NCBI RefSeq assembly: GCF_002443295.1
Contig: NZ_BAOS01000002.1
Span: forward strand, 1 to 35,148
Length of the DNA: 35,148 nt
DNA from: Candidatus Scalindua japonica
Lineage (GTDB): Bacteria; Planctomycetota; Brocadiia; Brocadiales; Scalinduaceae
Direction: 5' to 3'
Shown: positions 15,488 to 25,199 of the stretch, in pieces
How positions within the stretch are numbered: position 1 is the stretch's first letter
How the letters are laid out: every line of letters starts with the position of its first letter
The notes under the pieces: model-generated
What the model was told of the DNA's origin: nothing
The model's database searches: none
Seen by the model: only the letters and a program-made list of their open reading frames with translations
Program-made: the position numbers and the translations under genes

Positions 15488-18045
15488 AACAACTGTTTAT
15501 AATAATCTTATTCGTATCTATATCTCTTAAAGGCGTTGTTGCGGATGAATGTATTGGGAAGGTTGATATCTTGCCTCATCTTTCCTATAAATATATGGCC
15601 TATGAAGAGCTGAGAGATATCTCAAACGAGGTTAAAGATTATAAAAGGGCTGTCTCTAATGCCAGGAAATTTCATAATCAAACAGATTCGAAACACGTTA
15701 AATATGCTCGGGATTTTGAAAAGAGAATAAGTCCATACATAAAAAGTCCCGCCGCTCTATATTACCTTGGTAATCTTAATTATGATCTTCAGGAGAAGAA
15801 CATTTCAGAAGAGAAGAAGAGAGATATAGTTGCAAATATTAAGAGACTTTTAAAATATGTTTTTCTCAACTATCAAATGATGATACTGGAGTTGAGTAAA
15901 GACCCTTTTCTGGAAGATAAGCCGAAACTACAGAAAAAAGTCAAAAAATGGAAAATGGAGTTTAGCGATGACTGTATTGCATTTGCTAAACAAATAGACG
16001 AAGAACTACTTAATGAAGACCCTTCTACTCCCAAAGGACGTACCAGGATAATTGAGGACTATTTAAAGCAGGCTCCTCTGGTAGGTGAGGAAATGGATTT
16101 CGTGGATGAACTGAAAAAATACGGTCTTCATCACCCCGGTCATGTGATTAGCCCTAATGGTTATATAGAGGGAAACAGGGTTGAATTATTCAATAAAAAC
16201 GAATGGGGCAAAGAACAGTTCATATGGTATGTAAAACATAAAAATGTCTTCAAAGAACATGGATATTCTTCTGAGGACCCTCCGGACGGAGTGAAATTTT
16301 ATACAGAGCTGATTAAAAATAATAAGAGTGTTTTTGAAGAGGCGGATACTGATGAACAGATTGGATTTCCCGGATTTGAAGAACACCCTGGATTTAAAAA
16401 AGGAATATTTAAGGAGTTGGTTGAGGGAATTCGGTCTACTTCCATTGGGGATAGAAATGCTACGATATTTATCGATATCTTTTTGCTTGGTGAGACTATC
16501 GGTGTTGTCATAGCAAAGGAGATTGTACGCGCAATTGAACGCAACCCATCACTTAAGGTTTTTATTCTCCGTGATATGGAAAACCATTATGGACACAAAG
16601 AGAATATGGTCCCTGTATACAATTACCTCAGGGCCTATAGTAAGCATAAACCCGGTAACCTTATTATCCTCCCGGCAGAGCTTGATTTGCATCCAACGGG
16701 ACTGGCTGACTGGATGAACTATCTGATCCCTGAAGATGCACAGGAAAAATTCGGCAACAGTATACAGTTGTCTCCCATGGCCAAAGCTGATCATTCCAAG
16801 ATAATGGTCATAAATGGTAAGCATCTGGATGGGAGCGCAGTCGCCTATGTGGCATCCAAGAACTGGCTGGACACTTCCGGAGGAATAAACTACGATGAGG
16901 TCATTAAAGTATGGGGGCCTGCCGCGACAATTATTCAGGACAACTATGTTCCTGACATGATAGCTGCGTTAATAAAAGAATACAAAGATCCAAAAACGCA
17001 GAAATGTCATGTCAATTACCTTAAATTACTTTACAACGCTGCTACTAAGACTAAAGGTTTGCCGCTTCCCCGTATCGAAAATGGAAGCCCTCAGAATAGT
17101 AGGGGGGAAAAAGAAGATGACATCGACTACATGCTGGTTGCGCAGACAATAGTTTCTGATTGGGATATCCTTAATCGTAAAGAAGGAAATTTGCCAGACA
17201 GTTTATATGTTGAGAAAGCGGGAAAAACTATCATCAATATTGGTGAGAACAATCATAATTCTCATATCAGAAACGCACTTGATCAGGACATTTATCTCAT
17301 CGAAAATTCAACTCGAAAAATCCTGGTTGCCGATCAATTCTATATTGAACCACGTTTGGTGAGAGCTACGGTAGAGGCGGCAATAGATAAAAAGTTTGAT
17401 ATACTTTTGACCTCCATGCCAGGTCCGTTAGGCGTCATGCCGGATAACTTTCTCAATGTTGCCTACCTTGATCTTTTGCTTAAACATGAAGCTTCCAAAA
17501 ATATCAGGCTGAGATGGAAGAAACTGTATCGTTCCGGGGAGATGATCCAGGAATTCCATATGAAGACGTTGACTGGGGGTAATGAAAACTATGATATTCA
17601 TATAAGCGGTTCTGCCAATAAGGGTTTTATGACCATGCGGGGCGCTTTCAGGGAAACGCAGGTCATGATATTTCAACCGGCTCAAGAAAAGGGGACTATA
17701 GCCCAGTTGGCAAAAAATGATTTTGATAAATATTTCATTAATAAAGGTGGTAAGTGTTTCTCTCAGATCTTAATTAAAAAAAATAAAGCTGATAAAAAAA
17801 GAAAGGTAGACAGTAAAGAGAAAGTTCCAGTTGAAGAAAATGTAGGAGCAGTTGAAGCTGATTTAAACTACTCGTTTTTTGAGGCTGCAAAGTCTATTTT
17901 GAAACTTATAAATCCCAATCCTGACAAGGATATTGATAAAAATGAAGCTTATAAAGTGTTTAAGAAAGCCAGGGAAATAGGCGAAGCTCTTTACAATCCC
18001 TATTCATTTTCTTTGCCGCCAACAAAAAGAACGGCAGATGAGTAG
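15484..18045 (+). CDS. Exported phospholipase-D-superfamily protein, 853 aa
   Basis: It has a signal peptide (residues 1-20, V-V-A-D-E cleavage region) behind a GAGGCAGGAGG ribosome binding site. Two PLD-type catalytic motifs are present. The first is H-S-K-I-M-V at His437/Lys439, followed by D-G and A-S-K-N-W. The second is H-M-K-T-L-T at His692/Lys694, followed by S-G-S-A-N-K-G. In this superfamily the two HxK motifs form one active site that cleaves phosphodiesters of phospholipids or nucleic acids. Oddity: the Asp that normally follows each HxK by four residues is Asn in the first copy and Gly in the second. The ~300 N-terminal residues have no recognised domain, and the C-terminal ~100 are lysine-rich. 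Start overlaps the upstream secreted-protein gene. Substrate unknown; a lipid role fits the neighbours. Confidence 0.82.
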   Translation: MKQLFIIILFVSISLKGVVADECIGKVDILPHLSYKYMAYEELRDISNEVKDYKRAVSNARKFHNQTDSKHVKYARDFEKRISPYIKSPAALYYLGNLNYDLQEKNISEEKKRDIVANIKRLLKYVFLNYQMMILELSKDPFLEDKPKLQKKVKKWKMEFSDDCIAFAKQIDEELLNEDPSTPKGRTRIIEDYLKQAPLVGEEMDFVDELKKYGLHHPGHVISPNGYIEGNRVELFNKNEWGKEQFIWYVKHKNVFKEHGYSSEDPPDGVKFYTELIKNNKSVFEEADTDEQIGFPGFEEHPGFKKGIFKELVEGIRSTSIGDRNATIFIDIFLLGETIGVVIAKEIVRAIERNPSLKVFILRDMENHYGHKENMVPVYNYLRAYSKHKPGNLIILPAELDLHPTGLADWMNYLIPEDAQEKFGNSIQLSPMAKADHSKIMVINGKHLDGSAVAYVASKNWLDTSGGINYDEVIKVWGPAATIIQDNYVPDMIAALIKEYKDPKTQKCHVNYLKLLYNAATKTKGLPLPRIENGSPQNSRGEKEDDIDYMLVAQTIVSDWDILNRKEGNLPDSLYVEKAGKTIINIGENNHNSHIRNALDQDIYLIENSTRKILVADQFYIEPRLVRATVEAAIDKKFDILLTSMPGPLGVMPDNFLNVAYLDLLLKHEASKNIRLRWKKLYRSGEMIQEFHMKTLTGGNENYDIHISGSANKGFMTMRGAFRETQVMIFQPAQEKGTIAQLAKNDFDKYFINKGGKCFSQILIKKNKADKKRKVDSKEKVPVEENVGAVEADLNYSFFEAAKSILKLINPNPDKDIDKNEAYKVFKKAREIGEALYNPYSFSLPPTKRTADE

Positions 18046-18153
18046 GATTAAATGTGGGAAAAATTTCTAAATTTGATCTTTAGTGGAAAATTACCAGGTA
18101 AAGTGGAGTTGATCTAATATCAACATTAATTGATAATTTTTTTGAAAGGAACA

Positions 18154-19587
18154 ATGATGATATATTATTCTGTAATAGTTTCAATATTTGTTAATTCTGT
18201 CAAAAATTTAGCATGTGTGTTTATGTTATGTACAATTTTATCGTCACTGATTGGATGTGGTATTTCAAGAGAAGGCGCTGTAGATTATCGTAAAGCAAAT
18301 ATTATGGACATGAGTGAAAAGAAGGAGCTTGTAAGGATAAAAGAGGAGTCTCTGGATAGTAAAAAAGCATCAGGTGCAATTCAAAACACCCCATTACTGC
18401 CGGTAAAACTTGTTAGGCAAGCGTTACAGTCAAATGAAACGGATGCAAAAATAGAAAAATTGAACTCAATTACCATTCGATTAAGACGCGCGTTGATAAA
18501 AGAGTTTACTGAAATTCCTTTGAACCCTATTAGAGGGTTTAAGGCAAATGGAGAGATTGCAATTGTTGTGAAGGCTTTTGAATTTGGTGAAGGTGAAGAT
18601 TTTGATTTTACACCAGAGGGAGTTAAGGAAGGGAGGGTAGTTTTCTACTCAAGTGATGTGGAAGAAGACCAGATTCTCAATTTCAATAATATGCCAATCT
18701 ACGGGCCCATTCAGTACAATGGTAATCCAATCGGGCTGGATTTTTTCATCATGGAGTTAGATACGAATGATGAACAGATAGCGGCCCTTCTCAGTACTTT
18801 AGCAAGCTTTGGCGCAATGGCATACCCTCCCGCCGCACCAATTCTACCAGTGTTGGACTCACTCGGTAAGTCATTATTAAAGGGTAATACTAACGATATA
18901 GGGATGCGTTTCTCTTTAGTTTTAGATCCACCGGAAGGGTATGCCGGTTTAAGTTATCCATCTGTAGAAGCAGGAAACTATGTTCTGCTCAGAGAAGATA
19001 ATCGCCAAGCTGTTACTAAATGGGATGCGTTAGTGTTGGACGATAATAACGGTTTACTCTATAACAATACAACTGATAAACAGGGGTTGTATAGAGATAA
19101 CACTTACCTGACATTTCAGGTAAATAAAGGGTTCAATTCAAAAAATCTTGACTTGTCTCAAAATAAGTTTGGTCCTTTTCTTGACAAGCTTAAAGAGGAA
19201 GATGCTCGCAAAGCAGCCGAACTAAATGGTGTCTTTAACGAAATAAAAAAAGTTGGATTTGCACGGATGCAGAAGAGAAACTTTACTAATGCTAAAGTAA
19301 TATTAAGTAATTTAAAGTCTGCAATAAAAAATAACAAGCAAAACATTGCAAAACGTACAGCTTACGACTTGTTTAAATTAATAAAAAAGGCGGTGCCGCC
19401 TATACCAGATCCTAATCCGGGATCGGAAAATTTATCATCAGAGCAGAGGATCTATTTGTTAAAAGCGCTTAGATCAATGGCTAAAGCAAGTGCATCATTT
19501 AGTGATTTAGAAATATTTGAAGATGATTGGTTCAGAAGAACTCCTGGTGATACAATTTTTAATACACTCTTTCCTTTAATAAAATAA
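18154..19587 (+). CDS. Lipoprotein of unknown function, 477 aa
   Basis: I use ATG 18154 (or 18157), preceded by a GAAAGGA site at 18144-18150; the frame is open back to TTG 18130. The signal runs to a lipobox L-I-G-C near residue 35. The mature protein has a beta-rich middle (I-R-G-F-K-A-N-G-E-I-A-I-V-V-K-A-F-E-F-G), a helical Ala/Pro-rich hydrophobic patch (A-S-F-G-A-M-A-Y-P-P-A-A-P), and a motif G-N-Y-V-L-L-R-E-D-N-R near residue 280. The C-terminal helical region is basic. I recognise no family. It stands between the PLD-like and alpha/beta-hydrolase genes and may be a substrate- or partner-binding surface protein. Confidence 0.72.
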   Translation: MMIYYSVIVSIFVNSVKNLACVFMLCTILSSLIGCGISREGAVDYRKANIMDMSEKKELVRIKEESLDSKKASGAIQNTPLLPVKLVRQALQSNETDAKIEKLNSITIRLRRALIKEFTEIPLNPIRGFKANGEIAIVVKAFEFGEGEDFDFTPEGVKEGRVVFYSSDVEEDQILNFNNMPIYGPIQYNGNPIGLDFFIMELDTNDEQIAALLSTLASFGAMAYPPAAPILPVLDSLGKSLLKGNTNDIGMRFSLVLDPPEGYAGLSYPSVEAGNYVLLREDNRQAVTKWDALVLDDNNGLLYNNTTDKQGLYRDNTYLTFQVNKGFNSKNLDLSQNKFGPFLDKLKEEDARKAAELNGVFNEIKKVGFARMQKRNFTNAKVILSNLKSAIKNNKQNIAKRTAYDLFKLIKKAVPPIPDPNPGSENLSSEQRIYLLKALRSMAKASASFSDLEIFEDDWFRRTPGDTIFNTLFPLIK

Positions 19588-19837
19588 GAGGCATCAGGAT
19601 ATGCTTCTCCGGATATTAAATAAACAACATTGTAAGGGTTTTTTTCAGCTGAATGATAAGTCGGGTTAGGCCAAACAGTCTTTGTCACAGGGCCTGTCTG
19701 GCCTGCCCGGATGAATTAATTCGAACAGGAACAACCCCCTATTAATCCCTGATAATCATTGGCAACTTTGGTTTTAAACAGTATATTTACCGTACTCAAT
19801 TTTTCAACTAAACAAATACTTTAATAAAAGGGCTGCT
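19588..19837. other. Spacer with GC-rich inverted patches
   Basis: A stretch near 19688-19713 contains GGGC and GCCC boxes that could pair, and GAATTAATTC at 19715-19724 is a 10-base palindrome. Neither makes a convincing terminator. No gene is visible. Confidence 0.3.
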
Positions 19838-21295
19838 ATGAAAAGAAAAAAAATAATTTATTATTTACTACCATTAATGATGATTATAATGACATTATTT
19901 GCCGGTTGCAGCAACCCGCCTAAACTTCTGGAAAAGGAAAAAGTGTACGGTACAAGTTCCGACAAATACGCGATCTTTCATAGGATTGCTGAGGCTGATC
20001 GAGGTTTTGGGCTTAAGTATCCTGGGTTTTTGGTAGGAATAGAGAAAGGGCATAGGGAAGATATTGATCCCAATAATACGTATAATGTTGTTGAACAACT
20101 GAATAGAGGGGTAACATCAGAAAAAAATTATGAGAGAGTTAAGGATATTCTTGGTGACAGGAAATTGACTTTTATTTCACATATTGCACAGTATCGGCTT
20201 AAATCGAGTACTACGGAGAATCCCTATCAGGGAATTCCTTATATTGAAGAAGAGTTCATACATAACGCGTATGAGAAGGATTACGACCACACAAAGGTAT
20301 ATTCCGACAGCGACGTAGTGCTTGGAAAATTAAAAGAACGTCTTGGGGAAATAAAGAACTCCGAGAGATACACCCACATATTCCTCTATTGTATGGGTTG
20401 GAATACAGATCAGCAGGAATGTCTGAGAAATTACAATAGTCTATTGGCGTTAATGATAGAGAATTACGCAGGGAGAGAACCTTTCAGACCTCTGTTTGTG
20501 GGGATTTCATGGCCATCGTTATGGAAGTGGAAAGTATTTAAATATACGGGAATAATATCAAGTTATTTTGCAAAAGCGGATGACGCGGACGAGGTAGGGC
20601 TTGTATGGGCGAATAGAGTGTTGCGTGATATCCTGGTCCCTCTTAAGAGAGAGAAAGAGATCCCATTGATAATTGTGGGACACAGTCTTGGCTCCAGAGC
20701 GCTTACAAGGGCGCTGTTTAGCGCTCCTCTGGTTCCAACAGTTCTTGTCGATTCATCTGACGATATAAAAAAGAGCGATATTGATCTGGTAATCGGACTG
20801 GAAGGCGCGTTCAGTGTTAGACGATTCTTGAAAGGTAAGGGGCTAGAGGGGTATCCGTATGAAAAGTTTGCTGATTATGCCCGAAAATTTGTTTTTACCT
20901 GGAGCAGTCATGATACCGCAACTGAGGCGCCTGTAATTTATGGTACCCGGTATATAGGCAGTGAATCCGGCTATAATTATACATCAAAATTTGATTCTTT
21001 CGAACACTTCAAAATAAATGTTGAAGAAATCGATCAGGCTTCAGCTGTTAAAGGTCAAAGAGATAAAAAGAAGAAGAAGTATAAATTAGACATTAACTAT
21101 AACAGGATTTTTAAAGACGTGCAGGACAGTATGAAGTGGAAAAATAGTTTTACGGATGCGTCCAAGATTTCAATTGTGGATGCTTCTGAATTGATCTATT
21201 ATCATCCATACCAGAAAGGTGGCAATGCCCATAACGATATTTATACCCCGGGAGTTGCAGATTTTATCTGGAGTTGTATTGATAATATTCCTTAA
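19838..21295 (+). CDS. Alpha/beta-hydrolase (lipase/esterase-like) lipoprotein, 485 aa
   Basis: A lipoprotein signal ends in F-A-G-C near residue 24. The hydrolase core shows H-I-F-L-Y-C-M-G-W-N-T-D (oxyanion region, near residue 185), strand V-G-I-S-W-P-S, then the nucleophile elbow V-G-H-S-L-G-S with Ser283. A late H in Y-H-P-Y-Q or H-N-D-I-Y could be the catalytic His, and D-S-S-D or E-G-A-F the acid; these assignments are tentative. The fold belongs to serine esterases and lipases of the alpha/beta-hydrolase clan (DUF900-like esterases look similar), here anchored to a membrane. It follows a lipoprotein gene after a 250-base gap. Substrate unknown. Confidence 0.8.
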   Translation: MKRKKIIYYLLPLMMIIMTLFAGCSNPPKLLEKEKVYGTSSDKYAIFHRIAEADRGFGLKYPGFLVGIEKGHREDIDPNNTYNVVEQLNRGVTSEKNYERVKDILGDRKLTFISHIAQYRLKSSTTENPYQGIPYIEEEFIHNAYEKDYDHTKVYSDSDVVLGKLKERLGEIKNSERYTHIFLYCMGWNTDQQECLRNYNSLLALMIENYAGREPFRPLFVGISWPSLWKWKVFKYTGIISSYFAKADDADEVGLVWANRVLRDILVPLKREKEIPLIIVGHSLGSRALTRALFSAPLVPTVLVDSSDDIKKSDIDLVIGLEGAFSVRRFLKGKGLEGYPYEKFADYARKFVFTWSSHDTATEAPVIYGTRYIGSESGYNYTSKFDSFEHFKINVEEIDQASAVKGQRDKKKKKYKLDINYNRIFKDVQDSMKWKNSFTDASKISIVDASELIYYHPYQKGGNAHNDIYTPGVADFIWSCIDNIP

Positions 21296-21325
21296 GTACA
21301 AATAAAAAATTTGAATTAAATACGC

Positions 21326-21595
21326 GAGGAGGAGATCCTGAAACAGGACGAGAATAGCTTATATCGCACTTTTCAGTATCGTTGTCTCATTAGCGCTTCT
21401 GTTTATAGCTGCCTTCTTTGATGGCTTGTCCGTAACCGTTCCGGTAGATGAGTCGATAGGACATGCAGAGTACGCTTTTCAAGGTATCTTAAAACAATCA
21501 ATAGTAACGAGGGGTTATTTGCATGGATAGAAGGATTTCTAGCGGCAATTGTTGGCGCATACTACGGAGTAACATCATGGCGCCCATCCAGTTAG
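21326..21595 (+). pseudogene. Degraded small two-span membrane protein gene
   Basis: A GAGGAGGAG ribosome binding site (about 21325-21333) precedes a CTG at 21338, but the coding frame is one base off after about six codons. From there it reads a membrane span (I-A-L-F-S-I-V-V-S-L-A-L-L-F-I-A-A-F) and a polar loop to a stop at 21528-21530. A third frame then continues from about 21506 with A-W-I-E-G-F-L-A-A-I-V-G-A-Y-Y-G and ends at 21593-21595. Joined, these make a roughly 85-residue protein with two spans and a TSWRPSS tail. The family is unrecognised; at least two indels break it. Confidence 0.5.
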
Positions 21596-21725
21596 TACAG
21601 GAGTAAATGTGTTCAAGTTTCATTATTCAATTAGAAGTAGAAGCTTTTTATAAATTACAACATTTGTTTAGGCTCTGTAGGCAGCAAAAAACAAACATGT
21701 TATTTTTTTAGGATGGGGGAGGCTT

Positions 21726-23816
21726 ATGGTTGAAGTAAATGATGGAAAAACAGGAAAAGATCATTATGTTGAAAATGCGAATGAAGTTATCGAAAAAGAG
21801 AGACAACATATTGGAAAAAATAATAAGGAAAACCTCTCTGGATTAGCTCTCTCAGGCGGTGGCATTCGCTCTGCCGCATTTGGGCTTGGCGTTATCCAGG
21901 GCCTTCTGGCAGGAGATCACTTGAAGAAGGTCGATTATCTATCTACAGTTTCCGGTGGAGGATACATTGGCTCAGCTCTCACCTGGTTCCTTTATAAAGG
22001 AGGTAAGAAAGGTACTATAAAATCAGAATTCCCGCTTGGTAGATCAGGGGTTGGTGACAGGCAGGGTATAAATGAAAACGCTACATTAAACTACATCAGA
22101 CAGCATTGTAACTATCTTCTCCCTGGCAAGGGGCTTGATATGGTCTCAATGATGGCGGTTGTTATTCGCAGTATGTTTATTTCGCTGTTTGTGTATCTGA
22201 CGATGCTGACAATTGGTATGTATTGCTTGCTGAAATTACATGTGATTGACAGACCGGGTACCGTGAATCCAACCGGGTGCCCAATTCCCTGTTCAGGTCA
22301 GATAAACTTTTCTATCAGTGCGGCAATCGTATTAACCGTCCTGGTCCTGTTGTTTATTCTCATGTCTTCTCTATTTACCAAGATGTTGAGTATTATTGAT
22401 AGTTCTCTGATATACCGATGGTTTATTTTTAATCAAAAGATTATGGGATGGGCCTGGAAGATCGTTTTAGGTCTTCTTGTCCTGGGGTCACTGCAGTATG
22501 TGAGTCAGGTGCTCGGCACTGTCCCTCAGGCAATTGCAGCTTGTGGATCAACAATTGCAGGTGTAGTTATGGGTCTGCTTAGATTAAAAAGAGATCAGGA
22601 CCCGAAGAAGTCAAAGAGAGGTTCGGTTGAAAACATATTGATTGTTGTCGCAGCGGCGCTTCTGATATATGGTATGCTCTTTATCGCATATACTTTAGCA
22701 AATAATATCAAGTGTGGATGGACGATTGTTTGCCTTTCTTTACTGGTTTTAATATTCGGTGTCATTGTCAATCTAAACTATGTCGGTATGTACCGTATGT
22801 ACAGAGACCGTTTGATGGAGACATTTCTTCCTGATACGGAAAGTGTTGAGGACAATCAGTGGAATCCGGCTAAAGAAGCGGATAAAACCCTGTTGGAAAA
22901 GATGTGCGATAATCCACGCAGACCCTATCATCTGATAAACACACATATAGTGCTTGTAGACTCGCCGACATCAAAATTTCGTGGTCGTGGTGGTGACAGC
23001 TTTACTCTCTCTCCACTCTTTTGCGGAAGTGACGCGACAGGATGGCGCGAAACTGCTGAATATATGAAAAAAGGATCTCGCGGCATGACACTCTCAACCG
23101 CGATGGCTATTTCTGCTGCGGCTGTTAATCCAAATTCCGGTGTGGCAGGACAGGGAGTAACGCGTAATAAATCAGTATCCCTGTTGATGTCTCTGTTGAA
23201 TATAAGGACGGGTTATTGGGCACACAATCCTGAAAAAAGGTATCATTCACCTTTCCCGCCAAATTTTATCATACCCGGTCTTATGGGAGTATTGGGATCA
23301 GGTCTGAAAGAGAATGGCAGATCAATAGAGTTGACTGATGGAGGTCATTTTGAAAACCTAGCGCTTTACGAATTGATAAGACGTAGGTTGTCATTAATCA
23401 TAGTTTCCGATGCGGGAGCAGATCCTGATTTTCAATTCGGAGATCTCGCAAACGCGATTGAGCGTGTACGTGTTGATTTTGGCGCTAATATCAAGTTTAA
23501 TGATCCTGAGTTTAACCTGGAGCATGTATTGCCAAAATCCGAGAAAGGGCTTATGGCAAGGAAATACAAGTTAGCAAAACGTGGTTTTGCTATTGCCAGC
23601 ATTGAGTACAATGACGGGTCTGAGGGAAGGCTTATATACCTTAAGACAACACTTATAAAAGATCTTCCGGCAGATATTTACGGTTACAAAAATGCAAACC
23701 CTCTGTTTCCTGATCAGCCTACATCAGACCAGTTTTTTGATGAATCACAATTCGAGGCCTACCGTGAACTGGGTTATCAACTGACTAAAAAAATGTTGGC
23801 TACTGTTAAAATATGA
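21726..23816 (+). CDS. Patatin-like phospholipase with multi-span insert, 696 aa
   Basis: Patatin signatures frame the protein: the glycine-rich oxyanion loop S-G-G-G-I-R-S at residues 43-49, the nucleophile elbow V-S-G-G-G with Ser76, and the C-terminal D-G-G motif with Asp538 (T-D-G-G-H-F-E-N-L-A). Patatins are acyl hydrolases (phospholipase A type) using a Ser-Asp dyad. Between the two halves, residues about 145-365 hold roughly six hydrophobic spans (for example F-V-Y-L-T-M-L-T-I-G-M-Y and A-A-I-V-L-T-V-L-V-L-L-F). The enzyme is therefore probably a membrane-embedded protein with the spans inserted into its catalytic domain. No signal peptide; the ATG follows GGGGGAGG. It lies between the alpha/beta hydrolase and the zinc protease. 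Confidence 0.87.
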   Translation: MVEVNDGKTGKDHYVENANEVIEKERQHIGKNNKENLSGLALSGGGIRSAAFGLGVIQGLLAGDHLKKVDYLSTVSGGGYIGSALTWFLYKGGKKGTIKSEFPLGRSGVGDRQGINENATLNYIRQHCNYLLPGKGLDMVSMMAVVIRSMFISLFVYLTMLTIGMYCLLKLHVIDRPGTVNPTGCPIPCSGQINFSISAAIVLTVLVLLFILMSSLFTKMLSIIDSSLIYRWFIFNQKIMGWAWKIVLGLLVLGSLQYVSQVLGTVPQAIAACGSTIAGVVMGLLRLKRDQDPKKSKRGSVENILIVVAAALLIYGMLFIAYTLANNIKCGWTIVCLSLLVLIFGVIVNLNYVGMYRMYRDRLMETFLPDTESVEDNQWNPAKEADKTLLEKMCDNPRRPYHLINTHIVLVDSPTSKFRGRGGDSFTLSPLFCGSDATGWRETAEYMKKGSRGMTLSTAMAISAAAVNPNSGVAGQGVTRNKSVSLLMSLLNIRTGYWAHNPEKRYHSPFPPNFIIPGLMGVLGSGLKENGRSIELTDGGHFENLALYELIRRRLSLIIVSDAGADPDFQFGDLANAIERVRVDFGANIKFNDPEFNLEHVLPKSEKGLMARKYKLAKRGFAIASIEYNDGSEGRLIYLKTTLIKDLPADIYGYKNANPLFPDQPTSDQFFDESQFEAYRELGYQLTKKMLATVKI

Positions 23817-23882
23817 GCAGTGAACTTCCTTGATTTATATTTGACTTTATACTTTTTTATGTTTTTAGAATGGAGGATGTAA

Positions 23883-25043
23883 ATGAAGAAACCAAATAAA
23901 AGAATTACAAGAAAAGGAACTGGTGATGTGAAAACGGTCTCAGATAATAAAACCGGTAAACACTCATATTGTTCCATGCCGAAGACGGTAGAGCGGGTGT
24001 TTGGCCCGGATGTAAATCCAAACCGTGCTGGTCTTATACGAAAGATTGAAAAGAAATGGGCAAATGGGACGGTATTGCACTACTATTTTTTTGATAAAAG
24101 CAGTGATGGCGAATATGTATACTATACAAACGGGACAAGGAAGTGGGTAGGTTGGACTACACAAGAAGCAGAAAAGAAAATTGTTCGCAGGGCATTTGAT
24201 ATCTGGAAGAAAGTAGGTATCGGTTTGGAATTTAAAGAGGTCAAATCACGTGAAGATGCTGAAATTCGAATAGGGTTTATGAGAGGTGATGGGGCATGGT
24301 CGTATATTGGAAGAGATATCAACGGTATCGCAGAAGATGAACGAACAATGAATTTTGGTTGGGATTTAACACGGCAGGCCAGTGAAATTGATACTGCAAT
24401 TCATGAAATTGGTCATACCCTTGGGTTCCCTCATGAACATCAAAATCCAAATGCGGGAATCGTCTGGGATGAAGAGTCTGTGTACAGTGACCTTGCCAAA
24501 CCGCCAAACGAATGGAGCCGTGAAACGACCTATCATAACATAATAAAAAAAATAGATCCGGATACCGTACAGGGTTCGAATTGGGACCCGAACTCAATAA
24601 TGCATTATCCATTCGATAGTGGGATGATTAAAATACCAGAAAAGTACTACACTAGCGGGTTAGAACCTGATCCAGGGCTTTCCAAACGAGACAAAACATG
24701 GGTTAAGAGTTTTTATCCGCCTCTTAAGAAGAATGATTATATTGATCTTCTTCCATTCAGAAGTGTTCAGATGTCTATAAAGGCAGGCGAACAGATCAAC
24801 TTTAATATCAAACCTGTTGCTACACGGTATTACAATATATCAACATTCGGCACTTCAGACACACTCATGGTTTTATTTGAGAATGAGAATGGAGAAAATC
24901 GTTATCGGACAGCAGATGACGATAGTGGTACCGGGTATAATGCAAAAATCCGTACAAAATTGATTAAAGGGCGTAGTTATGTCCTGCGAGTACGTCTTTA
25001 TTATAGTAATCGGTCCGGCGGGACTGCAGTGATGATGTGGTAG
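23883..25043 (+). CDS. Astacin-like zinc metalloprotease with C-terminal beta domain, 386 aa
   Basis: The zinc site H-E-I-G-H-T-L-G-F-P-H (His174, Glu175, His178, His184) continues as E-H-Q-N-P, as in M12A astacins. The Met-turn S-I-M-H-Y-P-F (Met240) follows at the usual distance. An N-terminal matrixin/astacin-like core begins near residue 60 (W-A-N-G-T-V-L-H-Y-Y). The last ~100 residues look like a pre-peptidase C-terminal (PPC) type beta domain (F-R-S-V-Q-M-S-I-K-A-G-E-Q-I-N-F..). No signal peptide is visible, and the N-terminus is basic and polar, so export would need another route or it acts inside. The ATG follows a GGAGG site. Likely a peptidase working with the neighbouring papain-like enzyme. 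Confidence 0.88.
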   Translation: MKKPNKRITRKGTGDVKTVSDNKTGKHSYCSMPKTVERVFGPDVNPNRAGLIRKIEKKWANGTVLHYYFFDKSSDGEYVYYTNGTRKWVGWTTQEAEKKIVRRAFDIWKKVGIGLEFKEVKSREDAEIRIGFMRGDGAWSYIGRDINGIAEDERTMNFGWDLTRQASEIDTAIHEIGHTLGFPHEHQNPNAGIVWDEESVYSDLAKPPNEWSRETTYHNIIKKIDPDTVQGSNWDPNSIMHYPFDSGMIKIPEKYYTSGLEPDPGLSKRDKTWVKSFYPPLKKNDYIDLLPFRSVQMSIKAGEQINFNIKPVATRYYNISTFGTSDTLMVLFENENGENRYRTADDDSGTGYNAKIRTKLIKGRSYVLRVRLYYSNRSGGTAVMMW

Positions 25044-25199
25044 ATATTAGCATAAGTATAGTGTGTCGTCAGGCTACCAGGTTTTAATTGTCCTAATTAG
25101 AATCCTGCCTGTCCTCTTGAAATGCGTGGACTGCCAGTCTCAGTCTACTTCAAACTTGATATGTAGGGAGAATGCTAACAAGATAAGGAGACCGTTAAA

